A stretch of 13,758 nucleotides of DNA from Planctomycetota bacterium. Its GTDB lineage: Bacteria > Planctomycetota > Phycisphaerae > Sedimentisphaerales > Anaerobacaceae. Shown one piece after another: positions 1 to 8,004 of the stretch. Position 1 is the first letter of the stretch. Every line of letters begins with the position of its first letter. The translations under genes and the position numbers were made by a program. The stretch is taken from NCBI GenBank assembly GCA_020344865.1, contig CP070830.1, positions 2,381,101 to 2,394,858 of the forward strand. Direction: 5' to 3'. Under the pieces are notes generated by a model, which searched no databases, was not told the DNA's origin, and saw only the letters and a list, made by a program, of their open reading frames with translations.

Positions 1-185
1 ACCTTGATTACACCAAGACCGTGGATTTCCTGGATTATGCTATCGTGGCTGACGACTGGCTCGTGGATAACTGGACGGCCGACCACTGCCCCGGAAAGCC
101 GGACGGTGATATCAACGGTGACTGCAGGGTTTACTTCGAAGACATAGCTGTCATTGCAGATGAATGGCTCTTGGATATTAATTAA
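1..185 (+). CDS. C-terminal fragment of a dockerin-like repeat protein (5' end outside window)
   Basis: An open frame runs from the window edge (first full codon at base 3) to a TAA at 183-185, giving the last 60 residues of a longer protein. Two tandem repeats are visible. The first has the form V-D-F-L-D-Y-A-I-V-A-D-D-W-L. The second begins D-I-N-G-D-C-R-V and ends D-I-A-V-I-A-D-E-W-L. The Asp/Asn-rich loop followed by an amphipathic helix ending in W-L is the calcium-binding layout of type I dockerins. This W-L-ended variant is very common at the C-termini of secreted proteins in Phycisphaerae. What precedes it (enzyme, LamG or propeller protein) cannot be seen. The next gene follows within 2-38 bases, so the two are probably co-transcribed. 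The repeat may be a sorting or assembly tag; no cohesin is visible here. Confidence 0.8.
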   Translation, partial: LDYTKTVDFLDYAIVADDWLVDNWTADHCPGKPDGDINGDCRVYFEDIAVIADEWLLDIN

Positions 186-211
186 AGATGCATTTTTCGC
201 TTGCTAACAAT

Positions 212-215
212 AAGG
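212..215 (+). promoter_or_regulatory. Ribosome binding site favouring the GTG start at 224
   Basis: AAGG lies 8 bases before a GTG codon at 224. The in-frame ATG at 188 has no comparable purine-rich site at normal spacing. Starting at 224 also gives the short basic leader expected of a prepilin, so this site decides the start chosen for the pseudopilin. Confidence 0.5.
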
Positions 216-223
216 CGTCAAAA

Positions 224-1000
224 GTGAAACGCTCACAACACGCATTTACTCTCGTAGAGTTGCTGGTCGTGATATCCATTTTGGCCCTGCTGATGGCTAT
301 ACTTATGCCGGGTTTGAGCAAGGCAAGAAGTTTGGCCAAGAGGTCGGTTTGTAGCAATAATCTGCGACAGATTGGTATAGCACTTACAGCGTACGGAGCC
401 ACAGACAGTTTCAGCAGGCTGCCCGAGTCAAACGGCTACACGTGTAAGTATATTCCAATGGGTGCGTACGAAACGCTTAAATCGGTTTCGCCGGGCGACC
501 AAAAGATTTTCGTATGCCCCGAGTACAGACTGTTCAAGGAACAGATTATTACAGAGCTTGGTGATTCGGAACTGAACAGGACTTATCGCTGGGAACCTTT
601 TCCCTCATCGTATGACGATGGAGAAGGTATGTGGATTGGCTACTTTTATCTGGGCGGACGCGATATGAGCAACTGGGACTGGAAATTCATGCCCCCGGAC
701 GGAAACAAATGGATATCCCCGCTAACACTAACCGCCTCGGGCAAATTGCCTGTCATGGTCGACCTTATTGAACAGGCGGCCGGCAGATGGCATTGGACCG
801 AAGCGGTTCACAGACGCGGTGGATGGGCCATGCTGTACACTTCAGGAGGGGTCGAACCCGATGAAATTGGCGCCGAAGGAGGTAATTCCCTTCATCTTGA
901 TGGTTCTGTAGTCTGGTCAGGAATGTCCAAGTTGACGAAGTATCCAAGGTCACAACCCGGGGCTTACAGGTCGTTTGGTTACTGGTATGGCGGGCAATAA
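224..1000 (+). CDS. Type II secretion / type IV pilin-like pseudopilin (prepilin N-terminal domain, C-terminal LDG motif)
   Basis: From the GTG at 224 the protein is 258 residues. It starts with a short basic leader, M-K-R-S-Q-H-A, followed by F-T-L-V-E-L-L-V-V-I-S. This is the prepilin peptidase site, with Ala rather than the usual Gly at -1, Phe at +1 and the conserved Glu at +5. A hydrophobic helix spans about residues 8-29, followed by the R-Q-I-G-I-A-L-type amphipathic stretch. Near the C-terminus (about 224-227) is H-L-D-G-S-V-V-W, the motif of the large planctomycete/lentisphaeral pseudopilin families. Such proteins are anchored in the inner membrane and enter a pseudopilus; individual roles are mostly unknown. 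It sits between a dockerin-like gene and an exported propeller gene, so a part in secretion or surface display of these proteins is plausible but unproven. The ATG at 188 is the alternative start and would give a 19-residue leader. Confidence 0.85.
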   Translation: MKRSQHAFTLVELLVVISILALLMAILMPGLSKARSLAKRSVCSNNLRQIGIALTAYGATDSFSRLPESNGYTCKYIPMGAYETLKSVSPGDQKIFVCPEYRLFKEQIITELGDSELNRTYRWEPFPSSYDDGEGMWIGYFYLGGRDMSNWDWKFMPPDGNKWISPLTLTASGKLPVMVDLIEQAAGRWHWTEAVHRRGGWAMLYTSGGVEPDEIGAEGGNSLHLDGSVVWSGMSKLTKYPRSQPGAYRSFGYWYGGQ

Positions 1001-1027
1001 CGTCATTTTTGAATACAAGTGGTGCGC

Positions 1028-3214
1028 ATGAGTGAGATTACGCGCAATAAGGTATGTCTGACTCGGCGCGATTTCTTCGAGATTACCGTAATTACCATAG
1101 CCCTTGCGGCGTTAGGGCATAAGGTATTCGCACAAACAGATTGCACCACTCCACCTCCCGATGGTCTTGTAGCCGGTTATGTTTGGAGCCCCGACAATCC
1201 GCCGAAAGGAAGGAGCGTCCCGTACATAGCTTCCGTCGATAACCATTATGTCCTGAAAACAAACAAATATCTCGAAGCCTACATCAACCTGGAGCAGGGA
1301 AAAGACAATCAACTTCAGCTGACTGATGCTATGACCTTGACGGCCGTTTTCCAACTGGCTAAGCCGTGGCCGATGAAGGCCGCTCTAATCTCGAAGTGGG
1401 GCTTTATGCCGGGTGAGGCCTCTTACGAACTGGGCCTTACACCTGAGCGGAAAATCTACTTTCAGATAAGCTCAAGCGGCGCTCACGACAAGAATGTTAC
1501 CGAACTAATTAGCAGTCAATCCATCGCCAAAGAAAAGCCAATCATTTTGTCCGCTGTCTTCCAGCCCTCCGCGCGAATGGCTTTATACATCAATGGTGCT
1601 CTAAGTAGTGAGCTTACGCATAATATACCGAGCCATATCCACAATAGTCCTTCGCCTGTCAGACTGGGCCAGCGTTTCGAAGGTCTGCTCGGAGGTGTTT
1701 GGTTCCATTCAAAGGCTTTGGATGAAACCCAGATAAGTGAGTGGACAAAAAAATTGGCGGATGTCATACCTCCCGGTAAATCTTATAGTGAGTGGAAGAG
1801 TCTAAAAAGACACGTGCCGACCACTCCGCCTGCGTATCTTGGAACTACGGCCGGTATGAAACTTTATAAAGAGATAGATATAAGCCCGTACAGCGGCTCG
1901 TACGTTTGCCCGGGCGACCTGGATAATGACGGCAGGGTCGACTTTCTACTATTTAAGAACGGCAGCTCTTATACAGTGCCCGGCCGACTCATTGCTATAG
2001 ACCACGACGGCAGAAAGATATGGGAATTCGGAGACTCATCATTGACCACACACGCCAAGTCGGGAAAGGCCGCCGTCGGGGAGCCGGGAACAACACCTGC
2101 ACTGCGGGGTATCGCGACTGTGTACGATATCGACGAGGATGGCAGGTCAGAGGTCATTAGCGAAATATGGGAAAACGAAAGACCTATGCTCTACATTCTT
2201 GATGGCGCTACCGGCCAGGTAAAGCACCGTATTAACTCCCCGCTGGATATGTCAATCAGGCAACCTAAACAAAAAGGCAACCGTCAGCCGTCAAGAAGCC
2301 ATCCCGTGATTCGCATCGCCCGCCTGCACGGCAAAGATAAACCACCCGCTATTGTATTAAAGTATGGTGCCAGCAGTGATATCAACTGTCATGCGTTTGC
2401 GCTTGACAGTGAATTGAATATCCTGTGGCATATTGCCGGCAACAAAAACTCTATGGGACATATTCCTACTGTGGCTGATGTGGACGGCGATGGTTGTGAT
2501 GAGATTGTTCTTGGCCATATGTTGGCCGACCACGACGGAAAAGTACTCTGGGACAAGGGTAAAGACTTCGGCTGGCACGCGGATACAACCGCAGTAGCCG
2601 AACTTATACCGAACAAAGGTAAGCAGATATTAATTAGTGTTTGTGGAACGGGACCACTGTACTGCCTGGCTCCGAACGGAAATGTCCTCTGGCAAAAGAC
2701 CCGCGAGCAGGTCGAGCATGGCCAGGCTGTATGGACAAGAAATTTTATTGAGGATGAACCGGGAAAGGAAGTAATTGTGCTGGCCTCCGGGCACGTCGGC
2801 CATTTCATAACTTTCAAAGGTTCTGATGGCACAACTCTGGCCGAGTTCGAGCACAAAAAAACCTTGCCTTCCTATCCGGACTTTCCTGCGGTCGTCAACT
2901 GGAAGTCTCGAGATGTTCAATCGCTCTGGATACCTCAGGACAGAATCCTTGTTGACGGCACGGGAAAAGTGGTTGCAGAATTGGGTCCCCTTGACGAGTA
3001 TGTAAACAAGAAGCTTCATTGTGGTACAAGTTGGAGGCCTGTCGGTGCACAGGCTATCGCGCTAGACCTTTGTGGAGACCAAAGGGATGAGATGGTGCTG
3101 TATGAGCCTTACGAGGGAGAGTCGATTTTCATTTTTTCGAATCCGGACTCGAATCAGAAGGCCAAACCATACGTCCCACAATCTAATGCCTACAACATAA
3201 GGTCTTATTTTTAG
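1028..3214 (+). CDS. Tat-exported LamG + FG-GAP/VCBS beta-propeller protein, PL11 rhamnogalacturonan lyase-like
   Basis: This is a 728-residue exported protein. The N-terminus holds T-R-R-D-F-F-E (twin arginines at 13-14), a hydrophobic stretch and V-F-A before Q36, which fits a Tat signal peptide cleaved near residue 35. Residues about 85-235 resemble a LamG/concanavalin-like sugar-binding domain, ending in the typical 'L-G-G-V-W-F-H-S-K-A-L' strand. Residues about 277-712 form repeated propeller blades with calcium-type loops D-L-D-N-D-G (297), D-I-D-E-D-G (367) and D-V-D-G-D-G (484). The stretch around 478-520 (G-H-I-P-T-V-A-D-V-D-G-D-G, then D-H-D-G-K-V-L-W) resembles family PL11 rhamnogalacturonan lyases. 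Lyase activity is inference, as I cannot place catalytic residues. It could equally be a non-catalytic FG-GAP binding protein. The start is uncertain: a GTG at 1019 would add three residues, and neither start has a strong ribosome site. Confidence 0.75.
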   Translation: MSEITRNKVCLTRRDFFEITVITIALAALGHKVFAQTDCTTPPPDGLVAGYVWSPDNPPKGRSVPYIASVDNHYVLKTNKYLEAYINLEQGKDNQLQLTDAMTLTAVFQLAKPWPMKAALISKWGFMPGEASYELGLTPERKIYFQISSSGAHDKNVTELISSQSIAKEKPIILSAVFQPSARMALYINGALSSELTHNIPSHIHNSPSPVRLGQRFEGLLGGVWFHSKALDETQISEWTKKLADVIPPGKSYSEWKSLKRHVPTTPPAYLGTTAGMKLYKEIDISPYSGSYVCPGDLDNDGRVDFLLFKNGSSYTVPGRLIAIDHDGRKIWEFGDSSLTTHAKSGKAAVGEPGTTPALRGIATVYDIDEDGRSEVISEIWENERPMLYILDGATGQVKHRINSPLDMSIRQPKQKGNRQPSRSHPVIRIARLHGKDKPPAIVLKYGASSDINCHAFALDSELNILWHIAGNKNSMGHIPTVADVDGDGCDEIVLGHMLADHDGKVLWDKGKDFGWHADTTAVAELIPNKGKQILISVCGTGPLYCLAPNGNVLWQKTREQVEHGQAVWTRNFIEDEPGKEVIVLASGHVGHFITFKGSDGTTLAEFEHKKTLPSYPDFPAVVNWKSRDVQSLWIPQDRILVDGTGKVVAELGPLDEYVNKKLHCGTSWRPVGAQAIALDLCGDQRDEMVLYEPYEGESIFIFSNPDSNQKAKPYVPQSNAYNIRSYF

Positions 3215-3287
3215 CATATACCGGCCCAGCCTCAGCAGATTTCTGCTTTCCCGTAAAGGCTGTCTGCAGGGCAGCTCAGGAATAATT

Positions 3288-5153
3288 ATGGCGAGTAAGT
3301 TAAAAAAGAAAGTCCGCTTTCCTCCGCCAATTATCATATTTTTGGTAATAACAACGATACTTATAGCCTCGCAACAGCATTCCGTTGCCCCTTCATCTCA
3401 GAACTCCGGCATATTGTCAGTTTCGCAATGCCAAACGGACTACAATGCTCGCCTTCGCATAGCCGGCAGGAACATCGTTGACTCTAACGGTAACCCAGTC
3501 CAACTGCGCGGCATCTATACGCGCTCTGAATGGCTTGGTTCAGAACAGGAGGTACAGTGGTTTAAACAATGGGGCGTCAGCTTCGTCCGAATCTTATTGA
3601 GCTACGACCATGATTACTGGCAGGCGGTCAATAACGGCAAGGTGGATGTAAAAAAGCGGGGCATACTCAGAGAGCCGAATCTACAACACATGGACACCAG
3701 AGTGCAGTGGCTGGAGGCTCACAAAATCCATTTTATGATTGAGGTTCATTGGCGGGCTCTGGGTGTTGACGACAACCTAACCGAACCGCGTCTTCTTGCG
3801 GAACAATTCAGCAAGGCCTATCGCACCGTTGCGCAGCGCTACAGGAAACTCAATTATTTTGTCGGACTCTGCATGTTCAGTGAAATCTACGTTGCGCCCC
3901 AGTACTATAAAGATTACAAAAAGATATGCACGGCCATCGTCGATGCTGTTCACTCGGTGGACCCTGGACTTATTGTCTCCGCCACCGGCGTCCAGACCAG
4001 CGCGCCGGACAGTTTGATTGATGAAATTCATATCGACCGGCCCGGCATAATTTATGATTTTCATTTCTATTCGCCGAAAATCTTTACCCATTACCGTCAG
4101 TCACACGGAGACCTTAGGTACCCCGGTTGGATAGCCGACGGCTGGTTCAAGGGCGTTGAACTGGTCGACATAAAGTATCTGGCCGACAAACTACAACCGG
4201 CGTTGGATTTTTCCACCAACTGGAAAGTACCCCTTTGGTGCGGTGAGTTTGGCGCCTTTAACAATGCCCCTGACAATTCGAGCGAGCGCTGGGTGCGGGA
4301 TGTGGTAGAGTTATTTGAAAAAAACAATATTCCGTGGATTCTCTGGACTTGGCACCCGGGACAGACAGACGTTCCGCAGTACTTCAAAGAGCTTTGGCAG
4401 TCCGGAGCGAGTCGCCACAGAACCACAATAGTCCCGCACGGCGGCCCTTTTACCAAAAGCATCTCTGTGAGCCTGCATACAAACCTGAACGACGCAGAGA
4501 TTTACTACACGCTCGACGGTAATAAACCGGACTCCGAATCTAATCTGTACAAACAGCCCTTTACTGTTAACGGCGACCAGATTACTGTAAAGGCAAGGGC
4601 ATTCAATTCTGCCGTTGGATGGACAGAGGTTGATGTCGCTTCGTTCTATGGAGTCCCGCCACGCGCGCCCGACAATCCCAAAAAAGTCCTTCCGGGACTG
4701 AGGTATTCTTACTTCGAACCAGACGCCGACGAGGTCAGCAACTTTGAAGACCTGAATCCCGTAAGGACCGGTGTTACAGCAGACTTTGACAGAAGCGTTG
4801 CCGACCGCGACGACAACATTGCCGTCAAATTCACCGGCTTCATTGACATACCCGCTGACGGTATGTACTATTTCTATACATCCGACGCAGGTATCAGCAG
4901 GGTAAATATAGGCAAAAAAACCGTGGTCGATAATCCGGAAAGCAGGTGGATAAACAGAAGAACCGGTTTCATCCCTCTTAAGACCGGAAAGCACGAAATT
5001 ACGGTAACCTACTGCCGGGCGGACAAAGGCGAGGTCTATTATTCCAAAGACAGAAAAGACGAATGGTTTATGGTCGAATACGAGGGTCCCGGGATTAAAA
5101 AGCAGAAGATTCCCGCTTCCGTCCTCTGCCATTGTCCGGAAATAAAAGATTGA
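3288..5153 (+). CDS. GH5-like (cellulase/mannanase-fold) glycoside hydrolase with chitobiase-C-like and PA14 domains
   Basis: The protein has 621 residues. Its N-terminus is K-L-K-K-K-V-R followed by a hydrophobic helix at about 14-28, so it is exported, by a Sec signal or an uncleaved anchor. Residues about 55-370 form a GH5/clan-A-like barrel. It starts L-R-G-I-Y and includes V-R-I (101), H-W (154-155), F-S-E with candidate acid/base Glu199, H-F-Y (259-261), G-E-F-G with candidate nucleophile Glu320, and W-T-W (353-355). The residue before Glu199 is Ser, where GH5 enzymes normally have Asn. Residues about 378-454 match the chitobiase C-terminal type (Y-Y-T-L-D-G-N-K-P). Residues about 466-612 are PA14-like, probably carbohydrate binding. 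AGGAA at 3278-3282 is a good ribosome site for the ATG. The substrate is unknown; GH5 covers cellulases, mannanases and others. The next gene starts within about 15 bases. Confidence 0.8.
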   Translation: MASKLKKKVRFPPPIIIFLVITTILIASQQHSVAPSSQNSGILSVSQCQTDYNARLRIAGRNIVDSNGNPVQLRGIYTRSEWLGSEQEVQWFKQWGVSFVRILLSYDHDYWQAVNNGKVDVKKRGILREPNLQHMDTRVQWLEAHKIHFMIEVHWRALGVDDNLTEPRLLAEQFSKAYRTVAQRYRKLNYFVGLCMFSEIYVAPQYYKDYKKICTAIVDAVHSVDPGLIVSATGVQTSAPDSLIDEIHIDRPGIIYDFHFYSPKIFTHYRQSHGDLRYPGWIADGWFKGVELVDIKYLADKLQPALDFSTNWKVPLWCGEFGAFNNAPDNSSERWVRDVVELFEKNNIPWILWTWHPGQTDVPQYFKELWQSGASRHRTTIVPHGGPFTKSISVSLHTNLNDAEIYYTLDGNKPDSESNLYKQPFTVNGDQITVKARAFNSAVGWTEVDVASFYGVPPRAPDNPKKVLPGLRYSYFEPDADEVSNFEDLNPVRTGVTADFDRSVADRDDNIAVKFTGFIDIPADGMYYFYTSDAGISRVNIGKKTVVDNPESRWINRRTGFIPLKTGKHEITVTYCRADKGEVYYSKDRKDEWFMVEYEGPGIKKQKIPASVLCHCPEIKD

Positions 5154-5167
5154 GATTCGACTTTCGA

Positions 5168-6892
5168 ATGGAACGACTCTTCCAAAAATCAGTTAGGCGT
5201 AGAAGCATTTGCCTCAACGGGCAGTGGAATATTACCTACGATCCAAACAACGAAGGGGAAAAACGCGGTTACGCCAAGGGGCATGACCCAGCAGACAACC
5301 AGATATATGTGCCATCCTGCTGGAATTTTGAGCTTGGCAGATATGACTATATGGGAGTCGTCTGGTACAGTCGTAAGTTCAGTACCGCTCAGACCATGCA
5401 CAGCCGACTGGTCTTCCACGCCGTTAGTGGACAAGCGACAGTTTACCTGGACTCAAAAGAGCTGGGCTCACATTACGGAAGCTATACGAAGTTTAGCTTC
5501 GACATTCCCAATCTGCCGGCGGGCGAGCACCTTCTTGTCGTGAAGGTGGATAATACTGTTAACGATGAAGATACCCTGCCTTTGAAATATGTGGACTGGT
5601 TTGTCTGGGGCGGGATTTATCGCGGCGTTGAACTCGAGCAATTTGACTGTCTCTCAATAAACCGTATCAAGGTGGATACCCAATGGGACGGCTACAAGGT
5701 TGATAAAGTGCTGGTCACGGCATATGTGAAAAACTGGTCCTCGAAACCCGTCGCAGATGAATTCGAAGTTAAGGTAAACGGCGAGGGACTGGCGCACACA
5801 AACAAAAAAATTAAGGCCGGCGAGCTTGGCGAAGTTGCTTTTCAGTTCAATGACTTTGCGCCCGCCCTGTGGGATACCGAAAATCCTAATCTCTACACGA
5901 TTCAGGTGCTTTGCGGCAGCGACGACCTGTTTGAACGCACCGGATTCCGCAAGGTCGAGAGAAAAGAAAGAAAAATACTTCTCAACGGAAGGGAAATCTT
6001 CATCAAGGGCATTAACCGCCACAACGACGACCCTGAGCTCGGTTACGCCATAAATCCCCCTCTGATTCTCCGCGACATGCAGATAATTAAGGATTTAGGC
6101 GCCAACGCTATCCGGGGCAGTCACTACCCCAATGACCCGGTCGTCCTGGACTACTGTGACCAGTTCGGTTTTCTGTTCTGGGAAGAGATACCGTTCTGGA
6201 ATCACCCCGCCGAAGCGCTGGCCAATCCGCTGCTTGAAGAGCGGGCTCGCCGGACAATGCGCGAAATGATTATACGTGATTACAATCATCCATCCATAGT
6301 TATATGGGGCATCCAGAACGAATCCAAGTCAAGTTCGCCGGCCGGATTGTCCTTATTTACGAAGATTGCAGATGACATCAAGTCTCTGGATACATCGCGC
6401 CTTATAAGCTTTGCCTCGGCATGTGGACGCGATGATATCTGTTTTGACCTCGTCGATGTTGTTTGTTGGAACATGTATCCCGGCTGGTATGATGACCAGC
6501 CCATCGGCGACTTGAAGGTAAAATTTGCCGAGGTCTTACAAGGCCACCGTAAGTGGCTTGAAGAAAATGGTCAGACAAAACCGTTTGTCATAACCGAATT
6601 CGGCGCCGGTGCAATCCCCGGAGAAACCACCTTCGATGTCGGCATACGCTGGACCGAGAACTATCAACTGCAACTCCTTGAAAGTATAATAAACGCTATT
6701 GTTGAATGTGGAGCGGTGCAGGGTTTTTATATCTGGCAGTTCTGTGACGGCAGGACAGCGTTGCCTACAAATATCTCCATAGGCAGACCACGAACTTACA
6801 ACAACAAGGGCCTGGTGGACGAACATCGAAAGCCGAAATTCGCATACTATGCTGTCAGAGATATATTCAAAGGCATCCCTACTTACAAGTGA
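5168..6892 (+). CDS. Glycoside hydrolase family 2 enzyme, beta-glucuronidase type
   Basis: The product is 574 residues with no signal peptide, so it is probably cytosolic and acts on imported oligosaccharides. It has the GH2 order: jelly-roll sugar-binding domain (about 1-160, including L-N-G-Q-W and V-P-S-C-W-N-F), immunoglobulin-like domain (about 165-268, with W-D-T-E-N-P-N-L-Y-T), then the catalytic barrel. I-W-G-I-Q-N-E-S carries the candidate acid/base Glu385, and V-I-T-E-F-G-A carries the candidate nucleophile Glu477. N-N-K-G at 545-548, followed by H-R-K-P-K, matches the N-x-K motif that binds the uronate carboxylate in beta-glucuronidases. This favours a glucuronidase or galacturonidase over a galactosidase or mannosidase. 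The start is ambiguous: TTG at 5150 overlaps the upstream TGA and has GGA at 5138, and TTG at 5132 is also in frame. ATG 5168 gives the usual spacing to L-N-G but lacks a clear ribosome site. Confidence 0.87.
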   Translation: MERLFQKSVRRRSICLNGQWNITYDPNNEGEKRGYAKGHDPADNQIYVPSCWNFELGRYDYMGVVWYSRKFSTAQTMHSRLVFHAVSGQATVYLDSKELGSHYGSYTKFSFDIPNLPAGEHLLVVKVDNTVNDEDTLPLKYVDWFVWGGIYRGVELEQFDCLSINRIKVDTQWDGYKVDKVLVTAYVKNWSSKPVADEFEVKVNGEGLAHTNKKIKAGELGEVAFQFNDFAPALWDTENPNLYTIQVLCGSDDLFERTGFRKVERKERKILLNGREIFIKGINRHNDDPELGYAINPPLILRDMQIIKDLGANAIRGSHYPNDPVVLDYCDQFGFLFWEEIPFWNHPAEALANPLLEERARRTMREMIIRDYNHPSIVIWGIQNESKSSSPAGLSLFTKIADDIKSLDTSRLISFASACGRDDICFDLVDVVCWNMYPGWYDDQPIGDLKVKFAEVLQGHRKWLEENGQTKPFVITEFGAGAIPGETTFDVGIRWTENYQLQLLESIINAIVECGAVQGFYIWQFCDGRTALPTNISIGRPRTYNNKGLVDEHRKPKFAYYAVRDIFKGIPTYK

Positions 6893-6895
6893 ACT

Positions 6896-6926
6896 GCAGT
6901 TGTCTCGAAGAAACAGCTGCTTTTTT
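6896..6926 (+). terminator. Intrinsic terminator-like hairpin after the GH2 gene
   Basis: GCAGTTGT (6896-6903) pairs with ACAGCTGC (6913-6920) as an 8-bp stem with one G-T wobble. The loop is 9 bases, and six T residues (6921-6926) follow directly. It begins 3 bases after the GH2 stop codon and ends 33 bases before the GH130 start. The stem is short and half A/T, so it may act as a partial terminator that lowers expression of the downstream catabolic and transport genes. No convincing new promoter fits in the remaining 33 bases. Confidence 0.55.
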
Positions 6927-6959
6927 GCAAATAGCAGGTAGATTCACAAAGGAAGCACT

Positions 6960-7958
6960 ATGCCCAAAAAAAAGACGATTTTACACGGGAGTTTACCCAA
7001 CATACCTTGGGAGGATAGACCGGATGGCTGCGATGAAGTAGTTTGGCGGTACAGCCACAACCCGGTTATACCAAGAGACCTGATTCCCTGCTCAAACAGT
7101 ATATTTAATAGCGCAGTAGTGCCATTTGAGGACGCTTTCGCCGGGGTGTTTCGGGTCGACAATAAATGCAGGAATATGCAGCTTCACTGTGGACGCAGCA
7201 AGGATGGACTTAATTTCGAGATAGATGTTGAGCCAATTCGTTTTGTCTGCAGTGAGCCTGAGATTGCTGTGTTTGTGGAGGGCTACGACCCCAGAGTCTG
7301 CTGGCTTGAGGACAGGTATTATCTGACCTGGTGTAATAGTTACCACGGCCCGACAATCGGCGTTGCTTACACGAATGACTTCAGGAAATTCCACCAGATA
7401 GAAAACGCATTCCTGCCATTTAACAGAAACGGCGTGCTGTTCCCCCGCAAAATTAATGGCAAGTACGCTATGTTGAGCCGGCCAAGCGACACGGGACACA
7501 CGGCCTTTGGCGACATCTTCTACAGTACCAGCCCCGACATGGTCCACTGGGGCTGCCACCGCCATGTGATGGCACCCAAGGCGGGCAAGCTAACTTGGCA
7601 ATGCGTTAAAATTGGCGCGGGCCCCGTCCCCATTGAAACCACGGAAGGCTGGCTGTTGTTCTACCACGGCGTTCTGCTCAGTTGCAATGGTTTTGTTTAC
7701 AGCATGGGGGCTGCTCTGCTGGATATTGATAAGCCCTGGCATGTAATCTACAGGACCAAACCCTATCTGTTGTCGCCCCAGAAGCTTTATGAGTGCGTGG
7801 GTGACGTCCCGAACGTGGTATTCCCATGTGCGACGCTTCACGATGCCTCCACCGGTCGTATAGCGGTTTATTACGGATGCGCCGATACTTTGACAAGCCT
7901 CGCCTTCTGCTATGTCGATGAGTTGCTCGACTTCATAAAATCCAACTCCGAGTTGTGA
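6960..7958 (+). CDS. GH130 family glycoside phosphorylase (beta-mannoside phosphorylase-like)
   Basis: This 332-residue protein has no signal peptide and is probably cytosolic. Its length and five-bladed-propeller sequence pattern fit GH130. N-P-V-I-P-R-D (34-40) is the typical opening. G-Y-D-P-R-V contains Asp110, the candidate general acid. N-G-V-L-F-P-R-K-I-N-G-K-Y-A (157-170) is highly characteristic. Arg163, Lys217 (in the K-I-G-A-G-P-V-P-I-E-T segment) and His236 (in L-F-Y-H-G-V) match the trio that binds phosphate in GH130 phosphorylases, which argues for phosphorolysis rather than hydrolysis. Characterised relatives split beta-mannosides with phosphate to give mannose-1-phosphate; the acceptor sugar cannot be read from sequence. 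A strong ribosome site, AAAGGA (6948-6953), lies 6 bases before the ATG. It may feed mannose-1-phosphate to central metabolism in concert with the GH2 enzyme and the transporter. Confidence 0.88.
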   Translation: MPKKKTILHGSLPNIPWEDRPDGCDEVVWRYSHNPVIPRDLIPCSNSIFNSAVVPFEDAFAGVFRVDNKCRNMQLHCGRSKDGLNFEIDVEPIRFVCSEPEIAVFVEGYDPRVCWLEDRYYLTWCNSYHGPTIGVAYTNDFRKFHQIENAFLPFNRNGVLFPRKINGKYAMLSRPSDTGHTAFGDIFYSTSPDMVHWGCHRHVMAPKAGKLTWQCVKIGAGPVPIETTEGWLLFYHGVLLSCNGFVYSMGAALLDIDKPWHVIYRTKPYLLSPQKLYECVGDVPNVVFPCATLHDASTGRIAVYYGCADTLTSLAFCYVDELLDFIKSNSEL

Positions 7959-8004
7959 TGTCGCCCAGGCAAACCACGCCCGAGTCTTCACCGGGTAAGA
8001 AGCT

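Noticed and set aside
3234..3247. Small palindrome AGCAGATTTCTGCT between the propeller and GH5 genes
   Set aside because: The stem is only 5-6 bp with almost no loop and only two further T residues, too weak to call a terminator or operator.
4311..5132. Long antisense open frame (273 codons) opposite the GH5-like gene
   Set aside because: It lies wholly inside a gene with clear domain motifs, shows no recognisable family pattern, and looks like a mirror of the codon usage of the + strand gene.
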